From Clostridium sp. AM33-3 (GTDB taxonomy: Bacteria; Bacillota; Clostridia; Lachnospirales; Lachnospiraceae): a stretch of DNA of 64,000 nt. Of this stretch, positions 8,537-17,962 are shown in pieces (position 1 is the first letter of the stretch; every line of letters begins with the position of its first letter). The stretch lies in contig NZ_QUIV01000004.1 in the NCBI RefSeq assembly GCF_003480315.1, positions 62,001 to 126,000 of the forward strand, in the 5' to 3' direction. The notes under the pieces are model-generated. The model made no database searches, was not told the DNA's origin, and saw only the letters and a list, made by a program, of their open reading frames with translations. A program made the translations under genes and the position numbers.

Positions 8537-11122
8537 ATGGGAGAAGTTTTTGAGTTTACAGTAAACGGCCAGGTGCAGCGCACCGAAGAGGACAAGCCGC
8601 TGCTCCGTTATCTGCGTGATGATCTGAAGCTGTATTCCGTAAAAGATGGCTGCAGCGAGGGTGCCTGTGGTACCTGTACGATCGTGGTAGATGGCAAGGC
8701 GATCAAGTCCTGTGTGCTGACCACAAAAAGAGCTGTTGGAAGAAACATTCTGACAGTGGAGGGGTTAAGCGATGAGTGGAAGGATGCGTTTGTGTATGCA
8801 TTCGGAGCAGTCGGAGCCGTTCAGTGTGGTTTCTGTATTCCGGGCATGGTGATGGCCGGAACGGCATTATTGCAGAACAATTTAAATCCGACGGAAGAAG
8901 ATGTGAAATACGCGCTGCGCGGAAATATCTGCCGTTGTACCGGATACAAGAAAATTATTGAAGGAATCCTGCTGACAGCGAAGATCCTGCGCGGCGAGGC
9001 TTCCGTCGATGAGGATCTGGAGAAGGGAGATCTGTACGGGGTTGGCCAGAAAGCATTCCGTGTGGATGTCCGCAAGAAGGTATTAGGCTTTGGCAAATAC
9101 CCGGATGATATCGAGCTGGATGGTATGGCTTACGTTTCCGCAGTGCGCAGCAAATATCCGAGAGCCCGTGTCCTGAAGATTGATGCGTCCAAGGCCGAGG
9201 CTCTGCCTGGAGTTTTGGGTGTTCTGACTGCAGCAGATGTACCGAACAACAAAGTTGGACACATTCAGCAGGACTGGGATGTGATGATCGCTGAGGGCGA
9301 TATCACCCGTTGTGTCGGTGATGCTATCTGTCTGGTTGTTGCCGAGACCGAGGATATTTTAAATAAAGCAAAGAAACTGGTCAAAATTGATTATGAGGAG
9401 CTGGAGCCGGTAAGAGGCATTGCGGAGGCAAAGAGAGAAGATGCTCCGAAGGTTCATTCCAAAGGAAATCTTTGCCAGACCCGACATGTGGTGCGAGGCG
9501 ATGCGGCAAAGGCACTGGCTGAGTCCAAATACACTGTTACAAATTCTTTCCGTACTCCGTTTACGGAGCATGCATTCCTGGAACCGGAATGTGCGGTAGC
9601 ATTCCCGTACAAGGATGGCGTTAAGATCTTAAGTACGGACCAGGGTGCTTATGATACCAGAAAAGAGACAGCAATCATGTTTGGCTGGGATCCGGAGCGC
9701 GTTGTGGTGGAAAACCAGCTCATCGGCGGTGGCTTTGGCGGAAAAGAGGATGTTTCCGTACAGCATATCGCAGCATTGGCAGCCTGGAAGTATCAGGTTC
9801 CGGTCAAGGCAAAATTCAGCCGTCAGGAATCCTTATATTTCCATCCGAAACGCCATGCAATGGAAGGAACCTTTACACTGGGCTGTGATGAGAATGGTAT
9901 CTTTACCGGTCTGGATTGTGAGATCAACTTTGATACCGGTGCATACGCATCCCTCTGCGGACCGGTTCTGGAGCGTGCATGTACCCATTCTGTAGGACCA
10001 TACTGCTACCAGAATACCGACATCCGTGGCTATGGCTACTACACCAATAATCCGCCGGCCGGTGCGTTCCGCGGCTTTGGTGTATGTCAGAGTGAGTTCG
10101 CACTGGAATCTCTGATCAATGTTCTGGCTGAGAAGGTTGGTATCACTCCGTGGGAGATCCGTTACCGCAACGCCATTGAGCCGGGCAAGGTGCTTCCGAA
10201 CGGCCAGATCGCAGACTGCTCTACGGCACTCAAGGAAACTCTGGAAGCAGTCAAAGAAGTTTATGAGCAGAATATGGATCATGCCGGAATTGCCTGTGCC
10301 ATGAAGAATGCCGGAGTCGGTGTAGGTCTTCCGGACAAGGGACGCGCGAAACTTGTCATTGAAGATGGTTGCTGCGTGATCTACTGCGCGGCATCCGATA
10401 TCGGACAGGGCTGTCTGACGGTATTCTGCCAGGTTGTATCTGAGACTACCGGGCTGCCGCTCTCCAAAATCCGCAACGCAGTGGCAAATACCGAGAATGC
10501 ACCGGACTCCGGTACGACATCCGGTTCCCGTCAGACCCTGCTTTCCGGCGAGGCGATCCGTGGTGCTTCCACACTGTTGAAAGAGGCCATGGATGAGGCT
10601 GGCGGAGACTTAAGCAAGCTGGAAGGCCGCGACTTCTTCTACGAGTACTTTGAGCCGACCGATAAGCTTGGTGCAGATGTACCGTTCCCGAAGAGCCATA
10701 TCGCATATGGCTATGCAACCCATGTTGTTATTCTGGATAACGATGGAAAAGTCAAAGAGGTTTACGCAGCACATGATTCCGGCAAGGTTGTGAATCCGAT
10801 CTCCATTCAGGGACAGATCGAGGGTGGTGTGCTCATGGGTATGGGCTATGCGCTGACTGAGGACTGGCCGTTGAAAGACTGCGTTCCGCAGGCGAAATAC
10901 GGAACCCTGGGGCTTTTGCGTTCTACACAGATCCCGGACATCCATGCCATCTATGTTGAGAAGAATGAACTTCTTGGTGTGGCATACGGCGCGAAGGGAA
11001 TCGGCGAGATCGCGACCATCCCGACTGCACCGGCTATCCAGGGTGCTTACTATGCAATGGACAGAAAGTTCCGTACTTCCCTTCCACTGGAAGATACGTT
11101 CTACAGAAAGAAGAAGGGTTAA
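8537..11122 (+). CDS. Selenium-dependent xanthine dehydrogenase, fused 2Fe-2S and molybdopterin subunits
   Basis: An 861-residue molybdenum hydroxylase. The N-terminal domain holds two [2Fe-2S] sites: C39/C44/C47/C59 (plant ferredoxin type) and C97/C100/C132/C134 (CGFC...CRC). From about residue 170 comes the aldehyde oxidase/xanthine dehydrogenase a/b hammerhead and the molybdopterin-binding part, with GGGFGGKEDVSVQ and the C-terminal GAKGIGE that holds the catalytic glutamate. The fusion and length fit the selenium-dependent xanthine dehydrogenase family (XdhD-like), which hydroxylates purines and needs labile selenium at the Mo site. No FAD subunit (XdhB/YgfM) is encoded nearby. Selenium genes lie 8 kb downstream. 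A good AGGAGAAGGA ribosome site precedes the ATG. Confidence 0.93.
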   Translation: MGEVFEFTVNGQVQRTEEDKPLLRYLRDDLKLYSVKDGCSEGACGTCTIVVDGKAIKSCVLTTKRAVGRNILTVEGLSDEWKDAFVYAFGAVGAVQCGFCIPGMVMAGTALLQNNLNPTEEDVKYALRGNICRCTGYKKIIEGILLTAKILRGEASVDEDLEKGDLYGVGQKAFRVDVRKKVLGFGKYPDDIELDGMAYVSAVRSKYPRARVLKIDASKAEALPGVLGVLTAADVPNNKVGHIQQDWDVMIAEGDITRCVGDAICLVVAETEDILNKAKKLVKIDYEELEPVRGIAEAKREDAPKVHSKGNLCQTRHVVRGDAAKALAESKYTVTNSFRTPFTEHAFLEPECAVAFPYKDGVKILSTDQGAYDTRKETAIMFGWDPERVVVENQLIGGGFGGKEDVSVQHIAALAAWKYQVPVKAKFSRQESLYFHPKRHAMEGTFTLGCDENGIFTGLDCEINFDTGAYASLCGPVLERACTHSVGPYCYQNTDIRGYGYYTNNPPAGAFRGFGVCQSEFALESLINVLAEKVGITPWEIRYRNAIEPGKVLPNGQIADCSTALKETLEAVKEVYEQNMDHAGIACAMKNAGVGVGLPDKGRAKLVIEDGCCVIYCAASDIGQGCLTVFCQVVSETTGLPLSKIRNAVANTENAPDSGTTSGSRQTLLSGEAIRGASTLLKEAMDEAGGDLSKLEGRDFFYEYFEPTDKLGADVPFPKSHIAYGYATHVVILDNDGKVKEVYAAHDSGKVVNPISIQGQIEGGVLMGMGYALTEDWPLKDCVPQAKYGTLGLLRSTQIPDIHAIYVEKNELLGVAYGAKGIGEIATIPTAPAIQGAYYAMDRKFRTSLPLEDTFYRKKKG

Positions 11123-11218
11123 GCAACCTAATAATAGGAAAAAACAGATTTTTACACATTCTGGTTTCGTGACAGATAAACAAAATGAGAAAAAAATTAA
11201 AAAAAGTTTTGTACATAC

Positions 11219-11246
11219 TTGACATAATGGCAGAATGTGTTATGAT
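11219..11246 (+). promoter_or_regulatory. Promoter of the dpaL-ygeY-ygeW run
   Basis: TTGACA at 11219-11224 and TATGAT at 11241-11246 with a 16-base spacer and TGT before the -10. A direct repeat of caaaaagttt follows in the leader (about 11261 and 11281). The layout resembles the permease promoter. Confidence 0.7.
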
Positions 11247-11306
11247 ATCTATAGAAGCAAACAAAAAGTTTGGAGAAATACAAAAAGTTTGTTAGGAGAA
11301 GAGAAA

Positions 11307-12518
11307 ATGGAGAAAATTCTTTGGGCATTAAACAAGATGCCAAAAAGCGAAGACAAGTGCCTGCCGGTTATGAGCCTTGAAAATATCAAACAGGCACGCG
11401 AGTTCCACAAGAGCTTCCCGCAGTATTCCATCACCCCGCTTGCGAAGCTGGACGGTATGGCTGAGGGCCTTGGCCTTGGCGGTCTGTTTGTAAAAGACGA
11501 GAGCTATCGTTTTGGTCTCAACGCATTTAAGGTGCTTGGCGGTTCTTTCGCAATGGCACGCTACATCGCAAGTGAGATGGGACGCGACGTGTCCGAGATG
11601 ACATATGATTATCTGACCAGTGAGAAATTCCGTGAGGAGTTCGGTCAGGCAACTTTCTTCACCGCTACTGACGGTAACCATGGCAGAGGTGTTGCATGGG
11701 CAGCAAACAAGCTGGGCCAGAAGGCTGTTGTACATATGCCGAAGGGCAGCACCAAGACTCGTTTTGACAACATCGCAAAAGAGGGCGCAAAGGTTACCAT
11801 CGAGGAAGTAAACTACGATGACTGCGTACGTATGGCAGCAGCTGAGGCTGAGGCAACCCCGCATGGCGTTGTTGTTCAGGATACTGCATGGGAAGGCTAC
11901 GAGGAAATTCCGGCATGGATCATGCAGGGCTACGGAAGCATGGCTGGTGAGGCTGCTGAGCAGCTGCGCGAGGTTTCTGTAAACCGCCCGACCCACGTAT
12001 TCGTTCAGGCTGGTGTGGGAAGCCTTGCAGGCGCAGTAGTTGGTTATTTCACCAACCTGTACCCGGAGAATCCGCCGAAATTCGTTGTTATGGAAGCTGG
12101 CGCTGCGGCCTGCCTGTATAAGGGCGCTGTTGCGGGAGACGGTGATCCGCGTATCGTCGGTGGTGATCTTCAGACTATCATGGCCGGACTTGCATGCGGC
12201 GAGCCGAACATCATTGGCTGGGATATCTTAAGAAACCATGTATCCGCATTCGTTTCCTGCCCGGACTGGGTAGCAGCAAAGGGTATGAGAATGCTGGCAG
12301 CTCCGGTTAAGGGCGATCCGAAGGTAATTTCCGGTGAGTCCGGAGCAGTTGGTATGGGCGTGATTTCCACCATCATGGAGGATGATGAATACAAAGAGCT
12401 GCGTGACGCTTTAGAGCTGAACCGCGACAGTAAGGTTCTGATGTTCTCCACCGAGGGTGATACCGATCCGGACAAGTACAAAAAGATTGTCTGGGGCGGC
12501 GAGTATCCGACCGTATAA
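11307..12518 (+). CDS. dpaL: Diaminopropionate ammonia-lyase
   Basis: A 403-residue PLP enzyme of the tryptophan synthase beta fold (YgeX in E. coli, about 398 residues). It cleaves 2,3-diaminopropionate to pyruvate and two ammonia. The PLP lysine is K75 in [13 protein letters not shown], and the phosphate-binding glycine loop is in [14 protein letters not shown]. The frame is open further upstream to 11235, but AGGAGAAGAGAAA before the ATG at 11307 and homology fix the start. In uric acid-degrading anaerobes this gene is a marker of the pathway and probably handles a C3 intermediate of ring opening. ygeY and ygeW follow at once, the same order as in E. coli. Confidence 0.96.
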   Translation: MEKILWALNKMPKSEDKCLPVMSLENIKQAREFHKSFPQYSITPLAKLDGMAEGLGLGGLFVKDESYRFGLNAFKVLGGSFAMARYIASEMGRDVSEMTYDYLTSEKFREEFGQATFFTATDGNHGRGVAWAANKLGQKAVVHMPKGSTKTRFDNIAKEGAKVTIEEVNYDDCVRMAAAEAEATPHGVVVQDTAWEGYEEIPAWIMQGYGSMAGEAAEQLREVSVNRPTHVFVQAGVGSLAGAVVGYFTNLYPENPPKFVVMEAGAAACLYKGAVAGDGDPRIVGGDLQTIMAGLACGEPNIIGWDILRNHVSAFVSCPDWVAAKGMRMLAAPVKGDPKVISGESGAVGMGVISTIMEDDEYKELRDALELNRDSKVLMFSTEGDTDPDKYKKIVWGGEYPTV

Positions 12519-12582
12519 TCCAAAGAAATCACTTCATTACGAACTACAAACAAGAACATATATAATCCAGGAGGGTAAAACA

Positions 12583-13959
12583 ATGGGACTTGATTTTGAA
12601 AAGATCAAACAGGCAGCAGAGGGTTATCGCGCAGATATGACTGCGTTCTTAAGAGCAATGATCTCTCATCCGAGCGAGAGCTGCGAGGAGAAAGAGGTAG
12701 TAGCATGCATCAAAGCTGAGATGGAGAAGTTAAACTTCGATAAAGTAGAGGTTGACGGTCTTGGCAACGTGATCGGATGGATGGGCGAAGGCGACAAGAT
12801 CATCGCAATCGACTCTCACATCGATACCGTTGGTATCGGTAACATCAACAACTGGGAAGCTGATCCGTACGAAGGCTATGAGACCGATGAGATCATCTAC
12901 GGCCGCGGCGGTTCCGACCAGGAAGGCGGTATGGCAAGTGCTGTTTACGGCGCAAAGATCATGAAGGATTTAAACCTCATTCCGGAGGGCTACAAGATCA
13001 TGATCGTTGGTTCCGTACAGGAAGAGGACTGCGACGGTATGTGCTGGCAGTACATCTACAACAAAGATAAAATCGTTCCGGAGTTCGTAATCTCTACCGA
13101 GCCGACCGATGGCGGTATCTACCGTGGACATCGCGGACGTATGGAGATCCGTGTAGACGTGAAGGGCGTTTCCTGCCATGGTTCCGCACCGGAGCGTGGT
13201 TCTAACGCAATCTACAAGATGGCTGATATCATTGCTGACGTTCGTTCCCTGAACAACAACGGCTGTGACGAAGACACCGATATCAAGGGCCTTGTTAAGA
13301 TGCTCAGCCCGAAATACAATCCGGAGCACTACGAGGACGCTCAGTTCCTTGGAAGAGGTACCTGCACCGTTTCCCAGATTTTCTACACCTCTCCGAGCCG
13401 CTGTGCAGTAGCAGACAGCTGTGCAATCTCCATCGACCGTCGTATGACCGCAGGTGAGACCTGGGATTCCTGTCTGGATGAGATCCGTCAGCTGCCGAGC
13501 GTTCAGAAGTATGGCGATGACGTTAAGGTTTCCATGTATATGTATGACCGTCCGTCATGGACCGGTGAAGTATACGAGACCGAGTGCTACTTCCCGACAT
13601 GGATCAACAAAGAGAATGCAGCTCATGTACAGGCTCTGTACGATGCACACGTAGCTCTGTTCGGCGATCATCGTATGGGACCGGACTCCACCAAAGAGCT
13701 TCGTAACCGTCCGCTGATCGATAAGTGGACCTTCTCCACCAACGGTGTTGCTATCCAGGGCCGTTACGGTATTCCGTGCGTAGGCTTTGGCCCGGGTGCT
13801 GAGAGCCAGGCTCACGCTCCGAACGAGATCACCTACAAAGATGACCTTGTAAGATGCGCAGCTATGTATGTAGCAGCAGCAAATCTGTACGATGGTTCCA
13901 AGAAGACCGATGATATTTCCCAGTTCCGTGCAGGCAAGACCAACAACGACATCAAATAA
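12583..13959 (+). CDS. ygeY: YgeY family selenium metabolism-linked M20 hydrolase
   Basis: A 458-residue zinc hydrolase of the M20 (ArgE/DapE/CPG2) group. Metal and catalytic residues are visible: H79 and D81 in DSHIDTVG, D112 in [10 protein letters not shown] and E147-E148 in VQEEDCDG. The family was named for its repeated occurrence with selenium-dependent hydroxylase genes and probably cleaves an amide of a purine-derived intermediate. The E. coli protein is shorter (about 400). Here CAGGAGGG sits before the ATG at 12583; the 42 upstream residues in frame look like untranslated leader. It lies 64 bases after dpaL. Confidence 0.94.
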   Translation: MGLDFEKIKQAAEGYRADMTAFLRAMISHPSESCEEKEVVACIKAEMEKLNFDKVEVDGLGNVIGWMGEGDKIIAIDSHIDTVGIGNINNWEADPYEGYETDEIIYGRGGSDQEGGMASAVYGAKIMKDLNLIPEGYKIMIVGSVQEEDCDGMCWQYIYNKDKIVPEFVISTEPTDGGIYRGHRGRMEIRVDVKGVSCHGSAPERGSNAIYKMADIIADVRSLNNNGCDEDTDIKGLVKMLSPKYNPEHYEDAQFLGRGTCTVSQIFYTSPSRCAVADSCAISIDRRMTAGETWDSCLDEIRQLPSVQKYGDDVKVSMYMYDRPSWTGEVYETECYFPTWINKENAAHVQALYDAHVALFGDHRMGPDSTKELRNRPLIDKWTFSTNGVAIQGRYGIPCVGFGPGAESQAHAPNEITYKDDLVRCAAMYVAAANLYDGSKKTDDISQFRAGKTNNDIK

Positions 13960-13984
13960 TCATCAGACAATATTTCAGTAGCCG

Positions 13985-14013
13985 GCAGATCAGTGCGGTG
14001 AGCGCTGGTCTGC
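13985..14013 (+). other. Intercistronic hairpin between ygeY and ygeW
   Basis: gcagatcagtgc (13985-13996) pairs with gcgctggtctgc (14002-14013), with two G-U pairs and a 5-base loop, and no T-tract. Confidence 0.45.
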
Positions 14014-14054
14014 ATCAAAAATAATAATTTCTTATATGAAAGAAGGAGATCAAC

Positions 14055-15251
14055 ATGGATAAAGTATTACAGGGTTACATTGACAAACTGAACAAACTGA
14101 ACTTCAAAGATATGTACGAGGGCGATTTCTTCCTGACCTGGGAGAAGACCGATGATGAGATCGAGGCTGTTTTCACCGTTGCTGACGCTCTGCGTTACAT
14201 GAGAGAGCATAACATCTCCACCAAGGTGTTTGAGTCCGGCCTGGGCATCTCCCTGTTCCGTGATAACTCTACCCGTACCCGTTTCTCTTTTGCATCTGCT
14301 TGTAACCTGCTTGGTCTTGAGGTTCAGGATCTTGACGAGGGCAAGAGCCAGATCGCTCATGGTGAGACCGTTCGTGAGACCGCTAACATGATTTCCTTCA
14401 TGGCTGACGTTATCGGTATCCGCGATGATATGTACATCGGCAAGGGCAACAAATACATGCATGACGTAGTAGACGCTGTAACCGAGGGACATAAGGACGG
14501 CGTTCTGGAGCAGAAACCTACCCTGGTTAACTTACAGTGCGATATCGACCATCCGACCCAGTGTATGGCTGATATGCTTCACATCATCAACACCTTCGGC
14601 GGCGTTGAGAACTTAAAGGGCAAGAAGGTAGCTATGACCTGGGCTTACTCTCCGAGCTACGGCAAACCGCTTTCCGTACCGCAGGGCGTTATCGGCCTGA
14701 TGACCAGATTCGGTATGGACGTTGTTCTGGCACATCCGGAAGGATACGAGGTAATGCCGGAGGTTGAGGAAGTTGCACGTAAGAACGCTGAGAAGACCGG
14801 CGGCAGCTTCACCAAGACCAATTCCATGGCAGAGGCATTCAAGGATGCTGATATCGTATATCCGAAGAGCTGGGCTCCGTTCGCAGCTATGGAGAAGAGA
14901 ACCAACCTGTACGCTGAGGGCGATACCGACGGTATCAAGGCTCTGGAGAAAGAACTGCTTGCTCAGAACGCAGAGCACAAAGACTGGTGCTGCACCGAAG
15001 AGTTAATGTCCACCACCAAGGATGGCAAGGCTCTGTACCTGCACTGCTTACCGGCTGATATCAACGATGTATCCTGCAAGGACGGCGAGGTTGAGGCTTC
15101 CGTATTCGATCGTTATCGTACTCCTCTGTACAAAGAGGCTAGCTACAAGCCGTACATCATCGCAGCTATGATCCTGCTTGCAAAACAGCAGTGCCCGCAG
15201 GAGACTCTGGCTAAGCTGGCTGAGAAAGCAACCGAGAGACATATGGCATAA
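14055..15251 (+). CDS. ygeW: Knotted carbamoyltransferase YgeW
   Basis: A 398-residue member of the aspartate/ornithine carbamoyltransferase family. The carbamoyl phosphate loop STRTR is at residues 72-76, HPTQ at 166-169, and LHCLPAD is near 335-340. YgeW proteins form the knotted subgroup, whose substrate is unresolved; it is not ornithine or aspartate in the studied cases. Next to dpaL, ygeY and a carbamate kinase it is expected to phosphorolyse a carbamoyl (ureido) intermediate, giving carbamoyl phosphate for ATP formation. The ATG follows AAGAAGGAG. Confidence 0.95.
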   Translation: MDKVLQGYIDKLNKLNFKDMYEGDFFLTWEKTDDEIEAVFTVADALRYMREHNISTKVFESGLGISLFRDNSTRTRFSFASACNLLGLEVQDLDEGKSQIAHGETVRETANMISFMADVIGIRDDMYIGKGNKYMHDVVDAVTEGHKDGVLEQKPTLVNLQCDIDHPTQCMADMLHIINTFGGVENLKGKKVAMTWAYSPSYGKPLSVPQGVIGLMTRFGMDVVLAHPEGYEVMPEVEEVARKNAEKTGGSFTKTNSMAEAFKDADIVYPKSWAPFAAMEKRTNLYAEGDTDGIKALEKELLAQNAEHKDWCCTEELMSTTKDGKALYLHCLPADINDVSCKDGEVEASVFDRYRTPLYKEASYKPYIIAAMILLAKQQCPQETLAKLAEKATERHMA

Positions 15252-15324
15252 TTTGCCTGTTGTCAGAATAATCTGGTAAATTGGGAAATCCCTTTTTATA
15301 CAACAACCTGCTCAACAAAAGCGG

Positions 15325-15348
15325 TGGCAGTCCTTAAACGGACTGCCA
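15325..15348 (+). other. Intercistronic hairpin between ygeW and arcC
   Basis: A perfect 9-bp stem (tggcagtcc at 15325-15333, ggactgcca at 15340-15348) with a 6-base loop and no T-tract, in a 203-bp gap. Confidence 0.5.
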
Positions 15349-15454
15349 TCACTGCTTCAAAAAGAAAAATGAAAATAGTCCGCGGGGGAAAATCGCAGAT
15401 CCGGTTTGCACAAGGTGCGAGCAGCAGCGAAAGGCGGACATAGGAGATATTGTT

Positions 15455-16396
15455 ATGGGAAAAAGAATTGTAATCGCCCTTGGCGGTAATGCATTGGGAA
15501 ATAATCTGCCGGAGCAGATGATCGCGGTGAAGAAAACTGCTTCCGCAATCGTAGATCTGATCGAGGCAGGCAACGAAGTTGTAATCGCACACGGAAATGG
15601 ACCGCAGGTAGGCATGATCCAGAACGCAATGTCTGAGCTGACCCGTTCCAATCCGGAAAAATACATTCCGTGTCCGCTGTCTGTATGCGTGGCTATGAGT
15701 CAGGGCTACATCGGATACGATCTGCAGAATGCGCTGCGTGAGGAAATGCTGGATCGCGGTATTAATACCGGATGCACCACCATTCTGACACAGGTAGAGG
15801 TAGATGCGAATGATCCTGCTTTCGAAAATCCGACAAAGCCGATCGGCGCATTTATGACAAAGGAAGAGGCAGACAAGCTGGTCAAAGAGAAAGGATATAA
15901 GGTTGTTGAGGACGCAGGACGTGGTTACCGCCGTGTTGTTGCTTCTCCGAAGCCGAAGTCCATCATCGAGATCGACACCATCCGCAGCCTGGTCGAGAAT
16001 GATTATGTCGTTGTTGCATGTGGCGGCGGCGGTATCCCGGTATTCGTAAGCGGAGGCCATCACTTAAAGGGGGCTGCAGCAGTAATCGATAAAGATTTCG
16101 CAGCAGAGAAGCTGGCAGAACAGTTAAACGCAGACTGCCTGATCATTTTAACCGCAGTCGAGAAGGTTGCAGTTCACTTCGGAAAACCGGATCAGGAGTG
16201 GCTGTCTGAGCTTACCCCGGAAACGGCACAGAAGTACATCGAGGCTGGCGAGTTCGCACCTGGATCCATGCTTCCGAAGGTACAGGCAGCAGTTGCTTTC
16301 GCAGAGTCCGCACCGGGCCGTGAGTCCTTAATTACCCTGCTTGAGAAAGCAAAAGATGGTATCAACGGATTAACCGGTACCAGAATTCATCAGTAA
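15455..16396 (+). CDS. arcC: Carbamate kinase
   Basis: A 313-residue amino acid kinase fold protein, the normal length for ArcC/YqeA. The start IVIALGGNALG, the AHGNGPQVG motif, CGGGGIPV near 190 and DKDFAAEKLA near 210 are family signatures. It makes ATP and carbamate (then ammonia and CO2) from carbamoyl phosphate and ADP. It lies between ygeW and the hydantoinase, so it is the likely energy-conserving step of the purine cluster; no arginine deiminase gene is nearby. TAGGAGAT precedes the ATG. Confidence 0.96.
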   Translation: MGKRIVIALGGNALGNNLPEQMIAVKKTASAIVDLIEAGNEVVIAHGNGPQVGMIQNAMSELTRSNPEKYIPCPLSVCVAMSQGYIGYDLQNALREEMLDRGINTGCTTILTQVEVDANDPAFENPTKPIGAFMTKEEADKLVKEKGYKVVEDAGRGYRRVVASPKPKSIIEIDTIRSLVENDYVVVACGGGGIPVFVSGGHHLKGAAAVIDKDFAAEKLAEQLNADCLIILTAVEKVAVHFGKPDQEWLSELTPETAQKYIEAGEFAPGSMLPKVQAAVAFAESAPGRESLITLLEKAKDGINGLTGTRIHQ

Positions 16397-16415
16397 GCGA
16401 ATATTGAAAATAAGA

Positions 16416-16454
16416 TAAGCGCAGGAAAACGGCTTGGCTGTTTTCCTGCGCTTA
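16416..16454 (+). other. Strong intercistronic hairpin between arcC and the hydantoinase gene
   Basis: A perfect 14-bp stem (aagcgcaggaaaac at 16417-16430, gttttcctgcgctt at 16440-16453) with a 9-base loop. It is followed by aaagcc rather than T, so simple termination is unlikely. Confidence 0.65.
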
Positions 16455-16481
16455 AAGCCATATATAGGAGAAGTTTAAACG

Positions 16482-17870
16482 ATGAAAAAAATAATTAAAA
16501 ACGGAATGCTCTGCACCGAGAGTGGTGTATATGAAGCCGATCTTCTGCTGGAAGAAGGCGTGATCCGTGAGATCGGAACCGATCTTCAGGATTCCGGGGC
16601 CGAAGTAGTAGACGCGAAAGGAAAGTATGTACTTCCGGGCGCTGTGGATATCCACACGCACATGGATCTGGATGTAGGAATTGCCCGTGTCATCGATGAT
16701 TTCTATACCGGAACCATTGCGGCAGCCTGTGGCGGAACCACATCCATTGTAGATCATATGGCCTTCGGTCCGCAGAACTGCAGTCTGTGGCACCAGGTAA
16801 AGGAATACCACAGACTGGCCGATGGAAATGCAGTAGTCGACTATGGATTCCACGGTGTATTCCAGCATGTGAACCCACAGGTCCTGGAAGAAATGGGAGA
16901 GATTGCAAAGGAAGAGGGGATCACCAGCTTTAAGGTATATATGACCTACGGCTACGGCCTTGGAGACAGTGATCTGATGCAGATCCTGACCCGGGCAAAG
17001 CAGGATGGCATCCTCATTGCGTCCCACTGCGAGAACGACGGCATCGTCAATTACTGGCGGGAAAAATTTGTCAAAGAGGGACATACCCAGGCAAAGTATC
17101 ATCCGATCAGCCGTCCGGCAGCGGCAGAGGCAGAGGCAGTGAACCGTTTCCTGTATCTGGCCGAGTCCGCAGGAGAGGCACCGGTTTATGTGGTACATTT
17201 ATCCAGTAAGCAGGGCCTGATGGAGGTACGCCGCGCGAAACGCCGTGGTCAGAAGCATTTTGGCGTGGAGACCTGCCCGCAGTACCTGTTTATGACAGAT
17301 GACCGTTACGCAGACGATCAGGAGGGCTTAAAGGCCATTATGGCACCGCCGCTTCGAAAGAAGGATGATAACGAAGCACTCTGGCAGGCCCTGGAGAACG
17401 GAGAGCTGGATGCAGTCGCAACCGATCATTGTCCATTCACCTTTGCAAAGCAGAAACAGCAGGGCGCGAAAGACTTTACCCAGTGCCCGAGCGGAGCGCC
17501 GGGCGTGGAGGAGCGCCTGCCGCTTATGTTCTCTGAGGCGGTGAAGGGAGAGCATCTGACCATTCCGCAGGTGGTACATTACCTGTGCACAAACCCGGCA
17601 AAGATTGCCGGACTGTATCCGAAGAAGGGAACAATCCAGACCGGTTCCGATGCAGACCTGGTACTCATCGATCCGAAGAAGGAATGGACTATCACCACAG
17701 ATAAGATGCACGGAAACGCAGATTATACCTGCTACGAGGGCACGAAGGTGACAGGCGCGATCGAGAAGGTATTTCTGCGTGGAAGAGAGATCGTTACGGA
17801 TGGAAATTTTGTGGGAACACGCGGCGAGGGCCAGTATTTAAAACGAGGAAAGAGCTCTTTGGCAGAGTAA
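16482..17870 (+). CDS. Hydantoinase/dihydropyrimidinase-type amidohydrolase
   Basis: A 462-residue cyclic amidohydrolase. Metal ligands H58 and H60 are in DIHTHMD, the carboxylated lysine is K151 in GITSFKVYMTYG, further ligands sit in ASHCEND and VVHLSSKQG, and the catalytic aspartate is in ATDHCPF. The family opens hydantoin, dihydropyrimidine or allantoin-like rings. The matching gene in the E. coli cluster is called ygeZ or hyuA. In this setting it should open a ring of a purine breakdown product, but the substrate is inferred. TAGGAGAAG precedes the start at a normal distance. Confidence 0.93.
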   Translation: MKKIIKNGMLCTESGVYEADLLLEEGVIREIGTDLQDSGAEVVDAKGKYVLPGAVDIHTHMDLDVGIARVIDDFYTGTIAAACGGTTSIVDHMAFGPQNCSLWHQVKEYHRLADGNAVVDYGFHGVFQHVNPQVLEEMGEIAKEEGITSFKVYMTYGYGLGDSDLMQILTRAKQDGILIASHCENDGIVNYWREKFVKEGHTQAKYHPISRPAAAEAEAVNRFLYLAESAGEAPVYVVHLSSKQGLMEVRRAKRRGQKHFGVETCPQYLFMTDDRYADDQEGLKAIMAPPLRKKDDNEALWQALENGELDAVATDHCPFTFAKQKQQGAKDFTQCPSGAPGVEERLPLMFSEAVKGEHLTIPQVVHYLCTNPAKIAGLYPKKGTIQTGSDADLVLIDPKKEWTITTDKMHGNADYTCYEGTKVTGAIEKVFLRGREIVTDGNFVGTRGEGQYLKRGKSSLAE

Positions 17871-17962
17871 TATGAAATTGGAGTCAGACTCCGGCAGCGG
17901 CAGATGGCCTGGCAGACAGAACAGAAAGCGGGCCGGGGATGAAAGAAAGGAAGCAAAAGAAC

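Noticed and set aside
11328..11996. 222-codon open frame opposite dpaL, and similar long antisense frames over mraY-murD and ygfK
   Set aside because: They mirror the codon bias of strongly biased real genes; no family features and no ribosome sites.
16416..16454. Terminator between arcC and the hydantoinase gene
   Set aside because: The stem is very strong, but there is no T-tract after it and the same operon continues; kept only as an intercistronic hairpin.
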